This document shows, in pieces, positions 33,972 to 42,840 of a stretch of 64,000 nt of DNA. The notes beneath the pieces are model-generated. The model saw nothing but the letters and a program-made list of their open reading frames with translations, was not told the DNA's origin and ran no database searches. Made by a program: the position numbers and the translations under genes. The number at the start of each line of letters is the position of its first letter. The stretch's first letter is position 1. Where the stretch lies: positions 1 to 64,000 of the forward strand of contig JAIOHM010000143.1 of the NCBI GenBank assembly GCA_019912965.1. Reading direction: 5' to 3'. The DNA is from Anaerolineae bacterium. GTDB lineage: Bacteria; Chloroflexota; Anaerolineae; Aggregatilineales; Phototrophicaceae.

Positions 33972-35267
33972 TTATTGCCGCAGCGCAGCCAGCGCATCAC
34001 ATGCCGGGCAACTTCCATCCGGGCGGATGATCGAGAAATACGTGGCAGCATCGAACGGTTCTATATAGTCCGGCGGAATCAGGTAGGGATTGATGCGCCA
34101 GATCATCGCCATTTGGACTGGAATATCCGGCTGTTCCGCCAGTAGTGTGATCGCCTCGGCTGTCCATGCCGCCTGCTGCGCGACAGTGGTTTCGCGCGCC
34201 CAACCAAATGCTGTCTGTACCAATTCGCCTGTGTCTTCGGGGGTAGCATAACCAAAGCTGGTGATGCACAGCGGCAGCCCCGACTCACGGAAGGGTTCAT
34301 AAGCGCGTTCCAGCATGGTCTTTAGATAGCGCGTAGCAGTATTGTCGCGCGGGTCGCCGCTGGTAATATTGGGCGGGACAACGCCTTCAACATAGCTTAC
34401 ACCGATGCAGTCGGCATAATCCGCCGCGCCCGCGTTCGCCATCCCCTGATAATATATATCGTCGTTCACAATCTGATCGGGAAAACTGTCCTGTGCGTCG
34501 GTCGGTGCGGGTGCTGCGCTGATGACCATCACATCTGGATTGTTTGCCTTGATCGCCATGTACGCCTGCCGCAGCATCGTCACATAAGCCGCCGAATTGA
34601 TCTCCCCACGTAGCCAATTTCGGTCGATATTGGGTTCTGCCCACACCTGAATCGCGTCCGGCCCAAGTTTGGCGATGTAGCCGAGTGTTATCGCCAACAT
34701 CGCGTTGTAATCCCTGCGGTTTGCCATGATGTCGCCCGGATCGCCGGCGATTTGGAGCATAATTTTGAATCCGGCTTCATGTGCGGCGCTGATCAAGACC
34801 TGCGCCGTATTCAACGCCTCGCCCCCGCCATCGCTGTTGTAAAACACGTACCCACTGATCCACGTCATGCCCGCGTCGCGCATTTTTTGCAGCGTTTCTT
34901 CGCTAAAATCGCTGACCCATCCGCCGACCGTCATCGGCAGTTCCGGTGTGGTGTCCTGTATCGCAGCAGGAAGCGGCGCGTACAGAGGCCGGGCTACCAG
35001 CATCACGCCGCCTAAAACCGCGATTAGCAGGGCTGCTGCTAAAACGCTCATCCCGCGCAAAGGTTGTCTCATCATTCGCTGACTGGCTATCATGTTTCGC
35101 TCCTTCTGGTTTCTGAAAACTGAATGTTTTCCATGTTTTATGTTTTTCTGTTCCGCCAGCAGATGTTCACCCAAGCCAGCCATGAATTGGGCATCCGGTT
35201 GGATCGACCCCGCCAGATGGTGTAAATCGGCTTCAAGAGTGCTTATTTCATCATGTTCGTTGTTCAT
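33972..35267 (-). CDS. Membrane protein coupled to an ECF sigma factor: anti-sigma-like N-terminus and degenerate glycosidase-like outer domain
   Basis: The 431-residue protein has a short helical cytoplasmic part (residues 1-70) with L-x2-L-A-x3-Q-P-D-x2-F, a pattern I associate with anti-sigma-like segments. One membrane span (about 72-92, MSVLAAALLIAVLGGVMLVA) and an outer TIM-barrel-like domain follow. In that domain the clan GH-A acid/base motif reads VWAEPN (Glu211, with Ala where Asn is usual), and the nucleophile strand reads CITSFG, with Ser337 where Glu is expected. Its ATG overlaps the sigma-factor stop in ATGA, so the two are translated together. I infer an RsgI-like anti-sigma factor whose outer domain senses carbohydrate. 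The frame is open to 35492 but that part overlaps the sigma gene. Confidence 0.75.
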   Translation of the reverse strand: MNNEHDEISTLEADLHHLAGSIQPDAQFMAGLGEHLLAEQKNIKHGKHSVFRNQKERNMIASQRMMRQPLRGMSVLAAALLIAVLGGVMLVARPLYAPLPAAIQDTTPELPMTVGGWVSDFSEETLQKMRDAGMTWISGYVFYNSDGGGEALNTAQVLISAAHEAGFKIMLQIAGDPGDIMANRRDYNAMLAITLGYIAKLGPDAIQVWAEPNIDRNWLRGEINSAAYVTMLRQAYMAIKANNPDVMVISAAPAPTDAQDSFPDQIVNDDIYYQGMANAGAADYADCIGVSYVEGVVPPNITSGDPRDNTATRYLKTMLERAYEPFRESGLPLCITSFGYATPEDTGELVQTAFGWARETTVAQQAAWTAEAITLLAEQPDIPVQMAMIWRINPYLIPPDYIEPFDAATYFSIIRPDGSCPACDALAALRQ

Positions 35268-35794
35268 CGTTCCACCTCCCCAAGCCGCGCCCGTAAATCG
35301 CGCAGCGCCCGGCGCAAAAGCATTTTCACGGCTGCTTCGCTTCGCCCCATCACCTGTGCTGTTTCGGCTGTGCTGAGTTCGCCAAAGATGCGTAAGCGCA
35401 CTACTTCGGCATGTTCGGCTGAAAGTTCGGCCAATCCGGCCTGTACTGCTGCGAGTTGTAATCGCTGGCTCACGGCATCGTCGATGCGCCATCCGCTGCT
35501 GGTTTCATCCGCCGCTTCGATGGGCAGTTCGGGGCGGTGCTTGCGGTAATATCCGGCGACCACGTTGCGTGCGATGACCGTCAGCCATGCAGCGAATACC
35601 CCATCGCCCCGGTAGCGTTGGAGGCTGTGCAGCATTTCAGTGAAGGTTTGCGCCGTCAAATCCTGTGCATCCTGGGTTGTACCCACCCGCGCCAGAATGT
35701 AACGGTAAATCCGCGTCACATGACGGTTATACAGTTCGGTCAGCGCCGCCGGGTCAACCGATGCGGCCTGAGCCAGTTGTTCATCGCTTGGCAA
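35264..35794 (-). CDS. ECF-type RNA polymerase sigma factor
   Basis: The 176-residue sigma-70 family factor of the ECF group has region 2 at about residues 15-80 (ELYNRHVTRIYRYILARVGTTQDAQDLTAQTFTEMLHSLQRYRG and FAAWLTVIARNVVAGYYRK). Region 4 at about 120-172 includes LSAEHAEVVRLRIFGELSTAETAQVMGRSEAAVKMLLRRALRDLR. The listed start is TTG with GGAG about 9 bases upstream; no ATG is available in frame. Its stop overlaps the start of the membrane protein gene, the usual layout for a sigma factor and its anti-sigma partner. Confidence 0.93.
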   Translation of the reverse strand: MPSDEQLAQAASVDPAALTELYNRHVTRIYRYILARVGTTQDAQDLTAQTFTEMLHSLQRYRGDGVFAAWLTVIARNVVAGYYRKHRPELPIEAADETSSGWRIDDAVSQRLQLAAVQAGLAELSAEHAEVVRLRIFGELSTAETAQVMGRSEAAVKMLLRRALRDLRARLGEVER

Positions 35795-35947
35795 TCGCTT
35801 GCTCCAGACCTCGTGCTGATTACGATCAGCACAGGGTTGTGATCGGTTTCTATGGAGTATGTTGCAGATGGATTGGATTTGGTAACGCGAGGATTGGATT
35901 TGTTGGTCAGTTATGTGTCTCTAAAGCGAAAAATGGCCTAAATGCAA

Positions 35948-35974
35948 ACAGGAGGCGTATTGAGCGCCTCCTGT
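35948..35974 (-). terminator. 10-bp perfect hairpin in the gap before the sigma-factor gene
   Basis: ACAGGAGGCG pairs perfectly with CGCCTCCTGT around a 7-base loop. On the minus strand it is followed by TTGCATTT, so it can end the radical SAM transcript, whose stop is at 36085. It is the second of two hairpins placed in tandem. Confidence 0.65.
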
Positions 35975-35985
35975 CCACAGGTTGA

Positions 35986-36007
35986 CCAGGAGGATATCCG
36001 CTCCTGG
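35986..36007. repeat. Second hairpin of a tandem pair
   Basis: CCAGGAG pairs with CTCCTGG around an 8-base loop, 11 bases from the larger hairpin at 35948-35974. Both stems contain CAGGAG, as if one arose from the other. No T-run follows, so by itself it is not a terminator. Confidence 0.45.
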
Positions 36008-36084
36008 AGAAATGTTCGTCTTTAATGAACCCTATGCTAATTGCTGTACCTTGCACTCAACTTACAGCATAGAGCTAACCAATT

Positions 36085-37830
36085 CTAGTGACCGCTGTTG
36101 GGGAACAGTGTCCAACGCACCTGCTGCATCCCGACGTTGATAGCCGAACGCAGCGCACCAATATTCCGCAGCGACTTCAGATACGTGATGACCGGACCGG
36201 GGCGGAACATCCATTCGCGCATTGCACGGCGGGCTTCGCGCTCAAGGTCTTCCGCGCTCAGGTTGCTGTATTGCAGCACGGTGGACTGATCCATATCGAC
36301 CTGTTCCCACTTGGTTCCCGGCTTGAACCAGTTGTTTTCCATCACCATGAAGAAGAAGGGTGTGCCGGGGTAGGGCGCAGCGATGTGGAAAATCGCCAGA
36401 TCGAGCGGCAACGTCTTGCTGAAGTCGATGGTTTCCTGAATGGTTTCCTTCGTCTCACCGGGCAGGCCGACGATGAAGTAACCGAGGTTGCGGATGCCTG
36501 CTTCCTTCGCCCAATTCACGCTCTGGGTAGCACGTTCAGCGGTTGTACCCTTGCGCGCCTTCTTCAGAATTTCTTCGCTGGCGCTTTCGATGCCCCATGA
36601 AAGCACTGTACATCCGGCCTTCGCCATCAGTTGCAGCATTTCTTTGTCAACATAATCCACGCGGCTGTTGGCGGTGAACCCAACCTTGATGTTGCGTTCG
36701 ATCATCAGATTGCACAGGCCAATCACTTGATCGCGGTTAGCCGTGAACAGGTCGGCGTACATGTGGATATTCTTGACGCCTAGCTTCACCAGCATCTCGA
36801 TTTCAGCTACGATGTTTTCCGGGCTGCGGAGGCGCAACCCTGCCTGATAGCTGACGTGCTTGATGCAATAGATGCAGCCCGCCGTGCAGCCGCGGCTGGT
36901 GACGATGAACTGATACGAACCATCCAGCACTGCCGTCCGGTATTTATCCAAAGGCAGCAGGTGATGCATCGGCAGCGGCAGATCATCCAGATTGGGGATG
37001 AAGTTGCGGTCAGGGTTACGGACGATTTCGCCGTTCCGACGCCAGACTGCACCCTTCACATGGCTGAGATCATATTGATCGGTGCCGGGAATGCGTTCGG
37101 CAGTTTTGGGTTCCCATTCCGGGTCGCAACTTTTGTAGAGCTTCAGGGTATCTTCGCTGAATTCCGTGCGTCCCATGATGGTATCGACCACTTCGCGCAG
37201 GGTGACTTCCGGTTCGCCGCGTAAGCATATATCGAGCGAGGCATATGGACGCATGGTTTCGACGGCCAGTGGGGTAACATGTGTACCAAAGGCCATCGTA
37301 ATCGCGCCAATTGACTTCGCCAAAAAGCAACCGTAGTTGTCGTTGGTCAGGGTCGGTGCGGTCATCTGCGTAACGTAAAAGCGCGGTTTGTATTCTTCCA
37401 GTTTTTTCTGGAAATCCGGCCATGACATGCGTTCCGCGATAGCATCGATAATCGCCACTCTGTAATCCGGGTACATCACAGCGGCCATTTGTGCCAGTGA
37501 TACCTGTCCCCAGATCATGTTTTCACGGCTGCGGCGTCCCACGCGGTGCTGGCTGCGAATCCAGATTGCCCCGTCCGGTGCGGGCGGGTTCACGAACAGG
37601 ATGTCCACGTTATACTGGCGGTATTCCTCGGTGAACTTCGCTACAATCGGGTCAGCATCCGGGAAGCGGACATTGCTGAGTTTGGGTACACGGCGTGACC
37701 CCAGATTTTCGCGGATCGGATCAGGCAGGTCACGGCGACCGGACATTTCGCCACCTGCCCACGGTTCCGGTGACTTCGGATATTTTTGACGGAGTTCGTC
37801 GTAGTTGATGTTGTATTTCTGGTCGGTCAT
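36085..37830 (-). CDS. B12-binding domain radical SAM protein
   Basis: The 581-residue protein has an N-terminal cobalamin-binding Rossmann domain (about 72-215, VDILFVNPPAPDG...) and a radical SAM barrel from about 305 with the [4Fe-4S] cysteines Cys315, Cys319 and Cys322 in SRGCTAGCIYC. Later GYFIVGLPGETKETIQETIDFSK is the SAM/ribose region. The C-terminus ends with YLKSLRNIGALRSAINVGMQQV. The family includes methyltransferases and ring-modifying enzymes such as HpnP and BchE-like proteins; the substrate is not evident. It lies at the downstream end of a minus-strand surface-glycan region, 71 bases after the GT2 gene, so a role in modifying a glycan or lipid carrier is possible. Confidence 0.92.
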   Translation of the reverse strand: MTDQKYNINYDELRQKYPKSPEPWAGGEMSGRRDLPDPIRENLGSRRVPKLSNVRFPDADPIVAKFTEEYRQYNVDILFVNPPAPDGAIWIRSQHRVGRRSRENMIWGQVSLAQMAAVMYPDYRVAIIDAIAERMSWPDFQKKLEEYKPRFYVTQMTAPTLTNDNYGCFLAKSIGAITMAFGTHVTPLAVETMRPYASLDICLRGEPEVTLREVVDTIMGRTEFSEDTLKLYKSCDPEWEPKTAERIPGTDQYDLSHVKGAVWRRNGEIVRNPDRNFIPNLDDLPLPMHHLLPLDKYRTAVLDGSYQFIVTSRGCTAGCIYCIKHVSYQAGLRLRSPENIVAEIEMLVKLGVKNIHMYADLFTANRDQVIGLCNLMIERNIKVGFTANSRVDYVDKEMLQLMAKAGCTVLSWGIESASEEILKKARKGTTAERATQSVNWAKEAGIRNLGYFIVGLPGETKETIQETIDFSKTLPLDLAIFHIAAPYPGTPFFFMVMENNWFKPGTKWEQVDMDQSTVLQYSNLSAEDLEREARRAMREWMFRPGPVITYLKSLRNIGALRSAINVGMQQVRWTLFPNSGH

Positions 37831-37901
37831 GACCTGTGTCTCCTATAACTGTCTCGGCGTTTTGGCGCCGTTGAATTTTCGACCTTGCGTTAAGCTAACG
37901 A

Positions 37902-39176
37902 CTACACTAATGCCTTGTCGATTTCGCTTGTAACTTTCTTCATCTCATTCGTTCGCCGGATGACCACCGCGTTATCATCTTCGCTGGCTGCACCCAGATC
38001 AGCCTCGACTCGCAGATCACGCCGCGCCAATTGATCCAGCGTTTTCACCAGCATCCAGTTCGTGCCGAGTTGAATACCGGTCATCACGAACATCGCGCTT
38101 GGCACCAGCAGGAACCATGCGGGTTCGCCGCTGTTATTCACAAACAGCGAGGCAATGAACAGCACTGCACCAACAATCAGCAGTCCCAGACCAATTCGCC
38201 CAAACTTCATTTCCAGTGGCTTGTTAAAGATGGGACGTCCCAGCAAGCCCTGTCGAATTGGACGGCGGTGAAACAATCCGACCACATAATTGAAGGCTGT
38301 ACCGATGCTGAACAGGTTTACAGCCGCAATAACGCCTGTCATCGCTACGAAAAGCAGGGGGGTGTACGCCGAACGATTCTCAACTCCATTGCTGACTGCG
38401 ATCAACCAGGGAATGATCGCCAGCACCGCCAGCACCACCGCGATGATCGACAGGCTACCCAACAACCGCACCGGGTTATAGGTGGATGCCGTGCCAAGAA
38501 TAGTGAACAGAAAGCGGAAGCCATCGCGGATGACGCTCAGTTTGCTTTCGCCTGCCCGTTCCTCGTAGCGGATTGGCACTTCGATCATTTTCAAATCTTC
38601 GTGCAGTGCCCGTGTGCTCATCACCGGGGTGAAGTTCAAACCATCCGGCAGGGGGTACAGCTTTTCCAGCACTTCGCGCTTCAGAATGCGTTGACCACTG
38701 GCGCTGTCAGTAATCCGCACGTTGCCAATCATGGTCACCAACCCGGCGAACAAAGTGTTGCCAATGCGCCGCGTTAGGGGCATATCGCTCTCAATGCCTG
38801 CCATGCGCGACCCGATCACCAGATCAGCATTATGTTCCAGCAAACCCTGGAACATCTTGGGATAATACTCCGGGGGATAAGTGCCGTCAGCGTCCATAAA
38901 CGCCAGATAGTTGCCCCGTGCGTGCCGGAAACCTGTCTTCAGAGCACCGCCGTAATTGCGGTTCACCTTGTGCTGGATGAGGACAACGCCGCGATCCACA
39001 TAGCTTTTGACGATTTCCGCCGTTTTGTCTTTAGAACCGTCATCTACGATGATGAGTTCCAGGCCATCCAGCCCCAGTTTTTTCAGTTCCGGCTCAACAG
39101 CCAATACTCGCTCGATACACGAGCCAACGCTGTCTTCTTCGTTGTATGCCGGAATTACGATGGATAGGATGTTCAT
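37902..39176 (-). CDS. Family 2 glycosyltransferase with C-terminal membrane domain
   Basis: The 424-residue protein has a GT-A catalytic domain (about 1-225): LSIVIPAYNEEDSVG, IIVDDGSKDKTAEI and the metal-binding DADGTYPPEYY. This is the dolichol/polyprenyl-phosphate glycosyltransferase type, GT2 DPM1-like. Four membrane spans follow (about 238-390). It would charge a polyprenyl phosphate with a sugar at the inner membrane face. An acidic/basic tail ends the chain. It is upstream of the radical SAM gene on the same strand. Confidence 0.92.
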   Translation of the reverse strand: MNILSIVIPAYNEEDSVGSCIERVLAVEPELKKLGLDGLELIIVDDGSKDKTAEIVKSYVDRGVVLIQHKVNRNYGGALKTGFRHARGNYLAFMDADGTYPPEYYPKMFQGLLEHNADLVIGSRMAGIESDMPLTRRIGNTLFAGLVTMIGNVRITDSASGQRILKREVLEKLYPLPDGLNFTPVMSTRALHEDLKMIEVPIRYEERAGESKLSVIRDGFRFLFTILGTASTYNPVRLLGSLSIIAVVLAVLAIIPWLIAVSNGVENRSAYTPLLFVAMTGVIAAVNLFSIGTAFNYVVGLFHRRPIRQGLLGRPIFNKPLEMKFGRIGLGLLIVGAVLFIASLFVNNSGEPAWFLLVPSAMFVMTGIQLGTNWMLVKTLDQLARRDLRVEADLGAASEDDNAVVIRRTNEMKKVTSEIDKALV

Positions 39177-39370
39177 GCAGCTCTTGCCCTCTCAGTTGCT
39201 CTACGGTCAATAGGTTGTCACGATAGCCTAACGCCTTCCTAAACAGAATTTTTTAGGTCGGCATCTTTTTAATTCAGCTTTCAGCCGTAAGTTGTTAGCT
39301 GATAGCTGTTGGTCATGCTGTTGAATCTGCTCAACAATTCTTATGTAATGTATATTCCACCAAAATAATT

Positions 39371-39691
39371 TTAAACGCCAACCGGGGATTCGTCATCCGA
39401 TAAAGTGTTCGTTGAACTCGGCTGAGTCTCGGCGTCGTCGGTATGTATGGATTGTGCCTGCGCTGCGGCTTGCGCTTCACGCTGCTTGATTTTCTCGGCC
39501 TCTCGTCGCCAGATTTCTTCAGCCATCGCGTCGATTTGCCGTGCGCTGATGTTATAGAGGACGATCAGAAATAACAGACCAATCACAACAATAGCCCAGG
39601 TACTCATGAAAATATTCATCCAAAATTGAAAAAGCCACACTCGGGTAAATGGCAAAACCACCAAATTCGTCCCCCAAATCCAGCCTACCAC
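39371..39691 (-). CDS. Small membrane protein with coiled-coil tail, unknown function
   Basis: The 106-residue frame starts with GTG and has a hydrophobic span (about 29-48, STWAIVVIGLLFLIVLYNIS) followed by a charged helix (ARQIDAMAEEIWRREAEKIKQREAQAAAQAQ) and a Ser/Thr/Asp-rich end. I do not recognise a family. ATG at residue 26 (39616) may be the true start, since neither start has a good ribosome-binding site. It lies between the GT2 and acyltransferase genes on the same strand. Confidence 0.5.
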   Translation of the reverse strand: MVGWIWGTNLVVLPFTRVWLFQFWMNIFMSTWAIVVIGLLFLIVLYNISARQIDAMAEEIWRREAEKIKQREAQAAAQAQSIHTDDAETQPSSTNTLSDDESPVGV

Positions 39692-39718
39692 ACAATTACA
39701 TGAACTGGCAGCGGATAA

Positions 39719-40483
39719 CTACTTCCGCAGTTCTTCCAGTTCTCCAAAAAACACTTGTGCGTTACTAAATCGCTTCACCGCTTCCGGGTCGCGCCGGTCG
39801 CCAATCACTCTTGCCGGTACACCTACTGCGATGCTGTATGGTGGAATGTTTTTACTCACAACTGCGCCTGCACCGACGATGGTGCCCTTGCCAATCGTCA
39901 CCCCATCCACAATCGTCACCCCGGAACCCAGCCATACATCATCTTCAATGGTGATGCCGTCGGCGGTAATGCCCTGATCTTTGATGAACTGGTTCGGGTC
40001 AGCGAAAACGTGGTTCACAGCGGCAATCTGCACCTGCGTCCCGGTGTAAACACCATCTCCGATTTTCACCCCGCCCTGACCACGAATGCAGGTGTATTCA
40101 CCAAAGAAGCAGTTTTTGCCTACTGTAATCCCCGCGTGGGGCAGGTCACGGTAATTAAACACATGGAAGATTGTGCCGTGCATCAGGCTCGTCCCTGCAC
40201 CGATGCTGATCCCCCCCGGCAAAGCGTTCAAATAACAGCCTGCATCGATATACACCTTCTCGCCCAACCGGATATTGGCCGGACTCAAAAGCCGAACGTT
40301 ATGTTCAATCAATGGAACGCCCTGCGCCTTCAAAATGGCTTTGTAGGCAATCCCTCGCAGACCAATTCCCACCAGACTCGGCAGGCCACCCAGCAGTGTC
40401 ATCAGGGTTTGTTCAACCACATAACGTGGAATGCTGGTCGATTGACCTTTTAGATAGTAACGGAGTTCTTGAAGTAATCCCAT
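39719..40483 (-). CDS. Hexapeptide-repeat (left-handed beta-helix) acyltransferase
   Basis: The 254-residue protein has an N-terminal amphipathic helix and hydrophobic stretch (about 22-60), then a left-handed beta-helix made of hexapeptide repeats. Visible parts are IRLGEKVYIDAGCYLNALPGGISIGAGTSLMHGTIF and ITIEDDVWLGSGVTIVDGVTIGKGTIVGAGAVVSKNIPPYSIAVGVPARVIGDR. The end is the CoA-binding signature of sugar O-acetyltransferases such as WcaF/Maa. It probably acylates a sugar of the surface glycan made by the neighbouring genes. Confidence 0.9.
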   Translation of the reverse strand: MGLLQELRYYLKGQSTSIPRYVVEQTLMTLLGGLPSLVGIGLRGIAYKAILKAQGVPLIEHNVRLLSPANIRLGEKVYIDAGCYLNALPGGISIGAGTSLMHGTIFHVFNYRDLPHAGITVGKNCFFGEYTCIRGQGGVKIGDGVYTGTQVQIAAVNHVFADPNQFIKDQGITADGITIEDDVWLGSGVTIVDGVTIGKGTIVGAGAVVSKNIPPYSIAVGVPARVIGDRRDPEAVKRFSNAQVFFGELEELRK

Positions 40484-40584
40484 TATGCCCGTCCCACCAG
40501 TAAACTGCCTTTATTATAGGGTGACTTTGGCTGCAAATCCTTAATTCGTAAAGAATTCATGAAAGCGATTTCCCCAAATAACAA

Positions 40585-40605
40585 GGACACAGCCGTGCCG
40601 TGTCC
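40585..40605 (-). terminator. Hairpin after gmhB
   Basis: GGACAC and GTGTCC, with inner GC pairs, form a stem 44 bases after the gmhB stop on the minus strand, followed by TTGTTATTT. It may separate the heptose genes from the acyltransferase gene. Confidence 0.5.
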
Positions 40606-40648
40606 CTGGATTTTCGTTTCTGATTAAAAAGTGCTCTGGTCTTTTAAC

Positions 40649-41287
40649 TCAAAGTACCAGCGATTCTTCTGGCCTCAGCGCCATATGGAAAGCGTTCCGT
40701 AGCCGTGCCGTGCTGGTCATCTCATTGCCGCGCAGCGACTCCTGAATCATCAGGGTTGCATCGGCCAGATCGCAAGCCGCCGCAAAGTCCAGCCCAAAGC
40801 GATTCCAGCAGGAGACAAAATTCCATCGTCCACGTCCGGTCATGAGGAGAATGCTTTTCGCGCCCACACCCACTCCAGCGGCCACATCTGTCCAGGCATC
40901 GCCCACCATGTAGCTCTGGGTCAGGTCAATGGCGTACTCATCCGCTGCCTTCAGCAGCATTCCGCTTGCGGGCTTCCGGCAGTCACATTGTTCGTGATTA
41001 TCATGTGGGCAATAAAAGACCTTCGCAATTAGCCCGCCCGCCTCGTAGATAACCGCTGTCATGCGACGGTGAATATCATCCAGCGTCTCACGGCTCATCA
41101 ACCCCCGGTTCACGGCGGCCTGATTGGTCACCACGAAAATGGGTCGTCCGGTTAGCGTTAGTTCACGGATGCTTTCAATCGCTCCAGGGATAAACTTGAA
41201 CTCATCCCACGATTTCACATGCTCGGCGCTGTTTTCGTTAATTACGCCGTCCCGATCCAGAAAAATTGCGCCAACCTTGCTGACCAT
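40649..41287 (-). CDS. gmhB: D,D-heptose 1,7-bisphosphate phosphatase
   Basis: The 212-residue HAD-superfamily phosphatase has the nucleophile and acid Asp11/Asp13 in FLDRDGVINE, VVTNQAAVNRG as motif II, the zinc loop CPHDNHEQCDCRKP characteristic of GmhB/HisB-N enzymes, and VGDAWTDVAAG as motif IV. It removes the C7 phosphate from D-glycero-D-manno-heptose 1,7-bisphosphate. The family usually ends near residue 190; the 25-residue C-terminal extension is unusual. Only 4 bases separate it from gmhA, so the two form a pathway operon. Confidence 0.9.
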   Translation of the reverse strand: MVSKVGAIFLDRDGVINENSAEHVKSWDEFKFIPGAIESIRELTLTGRPIFVVTNQAAVNRGLMSRETLDDIHRRMTAVIYEAGGLIAKVFYCPHDNHEQCDCRKPASGMLLKAADEYAIDLTQSYMVGDAWTDVAAGVGVGAKSILLMTGRGRWNFVSCWNRFGLDFAAACDLADATLMIQESLRGNEMTSTARLRNAFHMALRPEESLVL

Positions 41288-41291
41288 ACCG

Positions 41292-41891
41292 TTAGCCTCC
41301 GTAAGTGCCGTTCGGTGTCAAAACGGGTTCTGCTGCGGTTTTGTTCATCGCCAGCAGCTTTTCACAAATCGCATGTTCCAGCATTAGGTGAACATCTTCG
41401 ACCATTGCCATATTGAAGCTGGGAATATGCACAGAAATATCAACCATCGGCTTCAATTTGCCGCCATCATAACCGGAGAATCCAACAGTGGTTGCCCCGG
41501 CCTGTTTGGCAACTTCAATTGCGTTCAACACATTGCGGCTGTTCCCGCTGCCGCTGATACCGATTGCTACATCGCCCTTACGCACCAGCGGAATCAACTG
41601 CTCCGAGAAGACCGCATCATAGCTAATATCGTTGCTCAGAGCGGTCATCAACGCATTGTTATCCGTCAGCGCAATAACCCGGAAGCGTGGCTGTCCAGCC
41701 ACAATCGGGCGCTTGGCGAGGTCGCAACCAAAGTGGGTCGCGGTCGCGGCACTGCCCCCATTCCCAAAAATGAACACAGTTTGTCCCGCACGGTTGGCCG
41801 CCATCAATGTGTCGGCTACCTGCTCAACCATCTCGAATGGGACATGATTCAATAAGTCCTGTACACTGCTGAAGTATTGACGAATATCCAC
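41292..41891 (-). CDS. gmhA: Phosphoheptose isomerase
   Basis: This 199-residue SIS-domain protein converts sedoheptulose 7-phosphate to D-glycero-D-manno-heptose 7-phosphate. The sugar-phosphate loop FIFGNGGSAATATHFGCDLAKR and GISGSGNSRNVLNAIEVAKQAGATTVGFSGYDGG match GmhA. The C-terminal MVEDVHLMLEHAICEKLL corresponds to the IQEVHLLIGH stretch of E. coli GmhA, with Glu in place of the zinc-site Gln. It lies directly upstream of gmhB. Confidence 0.92.
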   Translation of the reverse strand: MDIRQYFSSVQDLLNHVPFEMVEQVADTLMAANRAGQTVFIFGNGGSAATATHFGCDLAKRPIVAGQPRFRVIALTDNNALMTALSNDISYDAVFSEQLIPLVRKGDVAIGISGSGNSRNVLNAIEVAKQAGATTVGFSGYDGGKLKPMVDISVHIPSFNMAMVEDVHLMLEHAICEKLLAMNKTAAEPVLTPNGTYGG

Positions 41892-41997
41892 GAAGCTGCC
41901 TTTAATCGCTCATTGATCTGATTTCACTCTAAGTCCAGTACCTTGCAGACTCCAAAAAAACTTCCCAAGAATTTGTGAAGAATGTGTTAGCAGTCGG

Positions 41998-42837
41998 CTA
42001 TTTATCGGTTTCCAGCATCGCCTTAATGTGTTCATAGGCTTCAGTCGGAAACGGGTAGCCCAGTTGGGTGGCCGTTTGCGTACCCATCCGATGAAATAAA
42101 TCAAGCTGAGTGAGCAGGGCGGTTTGCAGCGCTTGTGTTTCATATCGGGGGAAAATATCTGGCAGCGATCGAAGGGCTTGTTGATCTGCCCACTCGTCCA
42201 TAAACCGTCCGTCGTACCAAATGTTATCCGAACCGAGTATGCAGTGCGCGTGCCACTCCATCATCCGAACCAATCCTGCCCGCATCTTACAGGTATTGAC
42301 GGTCATCGCCCGCCATAAATCACCTCGTTGGATGAACTTATGCAGGCGGGTGACGTTCATCAAAAACTCAGCCGTCATATGGGCGAACGCTTCCGGCGTC
42401 GGCAGTTCAATGTGTGGCGGGGGTAGGGCAATCACTTCTACGCTGCTGAAACGATTGAGCAGTACCCGCATTCCCCGTCGGAACACATTCTGATGTGGCG
42501 CATGGGCAATCTGTTCGGTCAAGCTGCTTAAAGCTGGATCAGCCTGAAAAAAGACCAAATCAGCTTTCAGCCCGCCTTCGTACAGCGCCATCCATTCCGG
42601 GTTGCCCTGCTCAGTTAGCTCATATATTGCCAGCCACAGCTTGCCGAAACCGGCTAACCAACCATTATCTACATGGTAGGCATCTGCATTCATCGTGAAA
42701 ATGCATAAATCCAGATCGGAAAATTTGTCTGCTGGATGGTCTTGCCGCGCTCGTGAACCGATTACCACCACTGCCCGCACATCATCCTGCTGATATGCCC
42801 AGTCAGCGATCCGGTTTTCAAGCGCCTCGTAAGTCAT
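41998..42837 (-). CDS. ANT(6)-like aminoglycoside 6-adenylyltransferase family protein
   Basis: The 279-residue protein has the polymerase-beta-type nucleotidyltransferase motif VVVIGSRARQDHPADKFSDLDLCIF, and its C-terminal half (MRAGLVRMMEWHAHCILGSDNIWYDGRFMDEWA... TQLGYPFPTEAYEHIKAMLE) matches the streptomycin adenylyltransferase family AadK/ANT(6). It is enclosed by hddA (3 bases upstream) and gmhA (106 bases downstream). That location hints at a native nucleotidyl transfer in heptose metabolism rather than drug resistance, but the fold is unrelated to HddC-type sugar nucleotidyltransferases, so this is speculation. Confidence 0.85.
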   Translation of the reverse strand: MTYEALENRIADWAYQQDDVRAVVVIGSRARQDHPADKFSDLDLCIFTMNADAYHVDNGWLAGFGKLWLAIYELTEQGNPEWMALYEGGLKADLVFFQADPALSSLTEQIAHAPHQNVFRRGMRVLLNRFSSVEVIALPPPHIELPTPEAFAHMTAEFLMNVTRLHKFIQRGDLWRAMTVNTCKMRAGLVRMMEWHAHCILGSDNIWYDGRFMDEWADQQALRSLPDIFPRYETQALQTALLTQLDLFHRMGTQTATQLGYPFPTEAYEHIKAMLETDK

Positions 42838-42840
42838 CGC

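Noticed and set aside
41998..42837. Reading the ANT(6)-like gene as a mobile antibiotic-resistance gene
   Set aside because: No insertion sequence, integron or composition change surrounds it, and it is tightly packed between heptose genes, so acquisition is not supported by the sequence.
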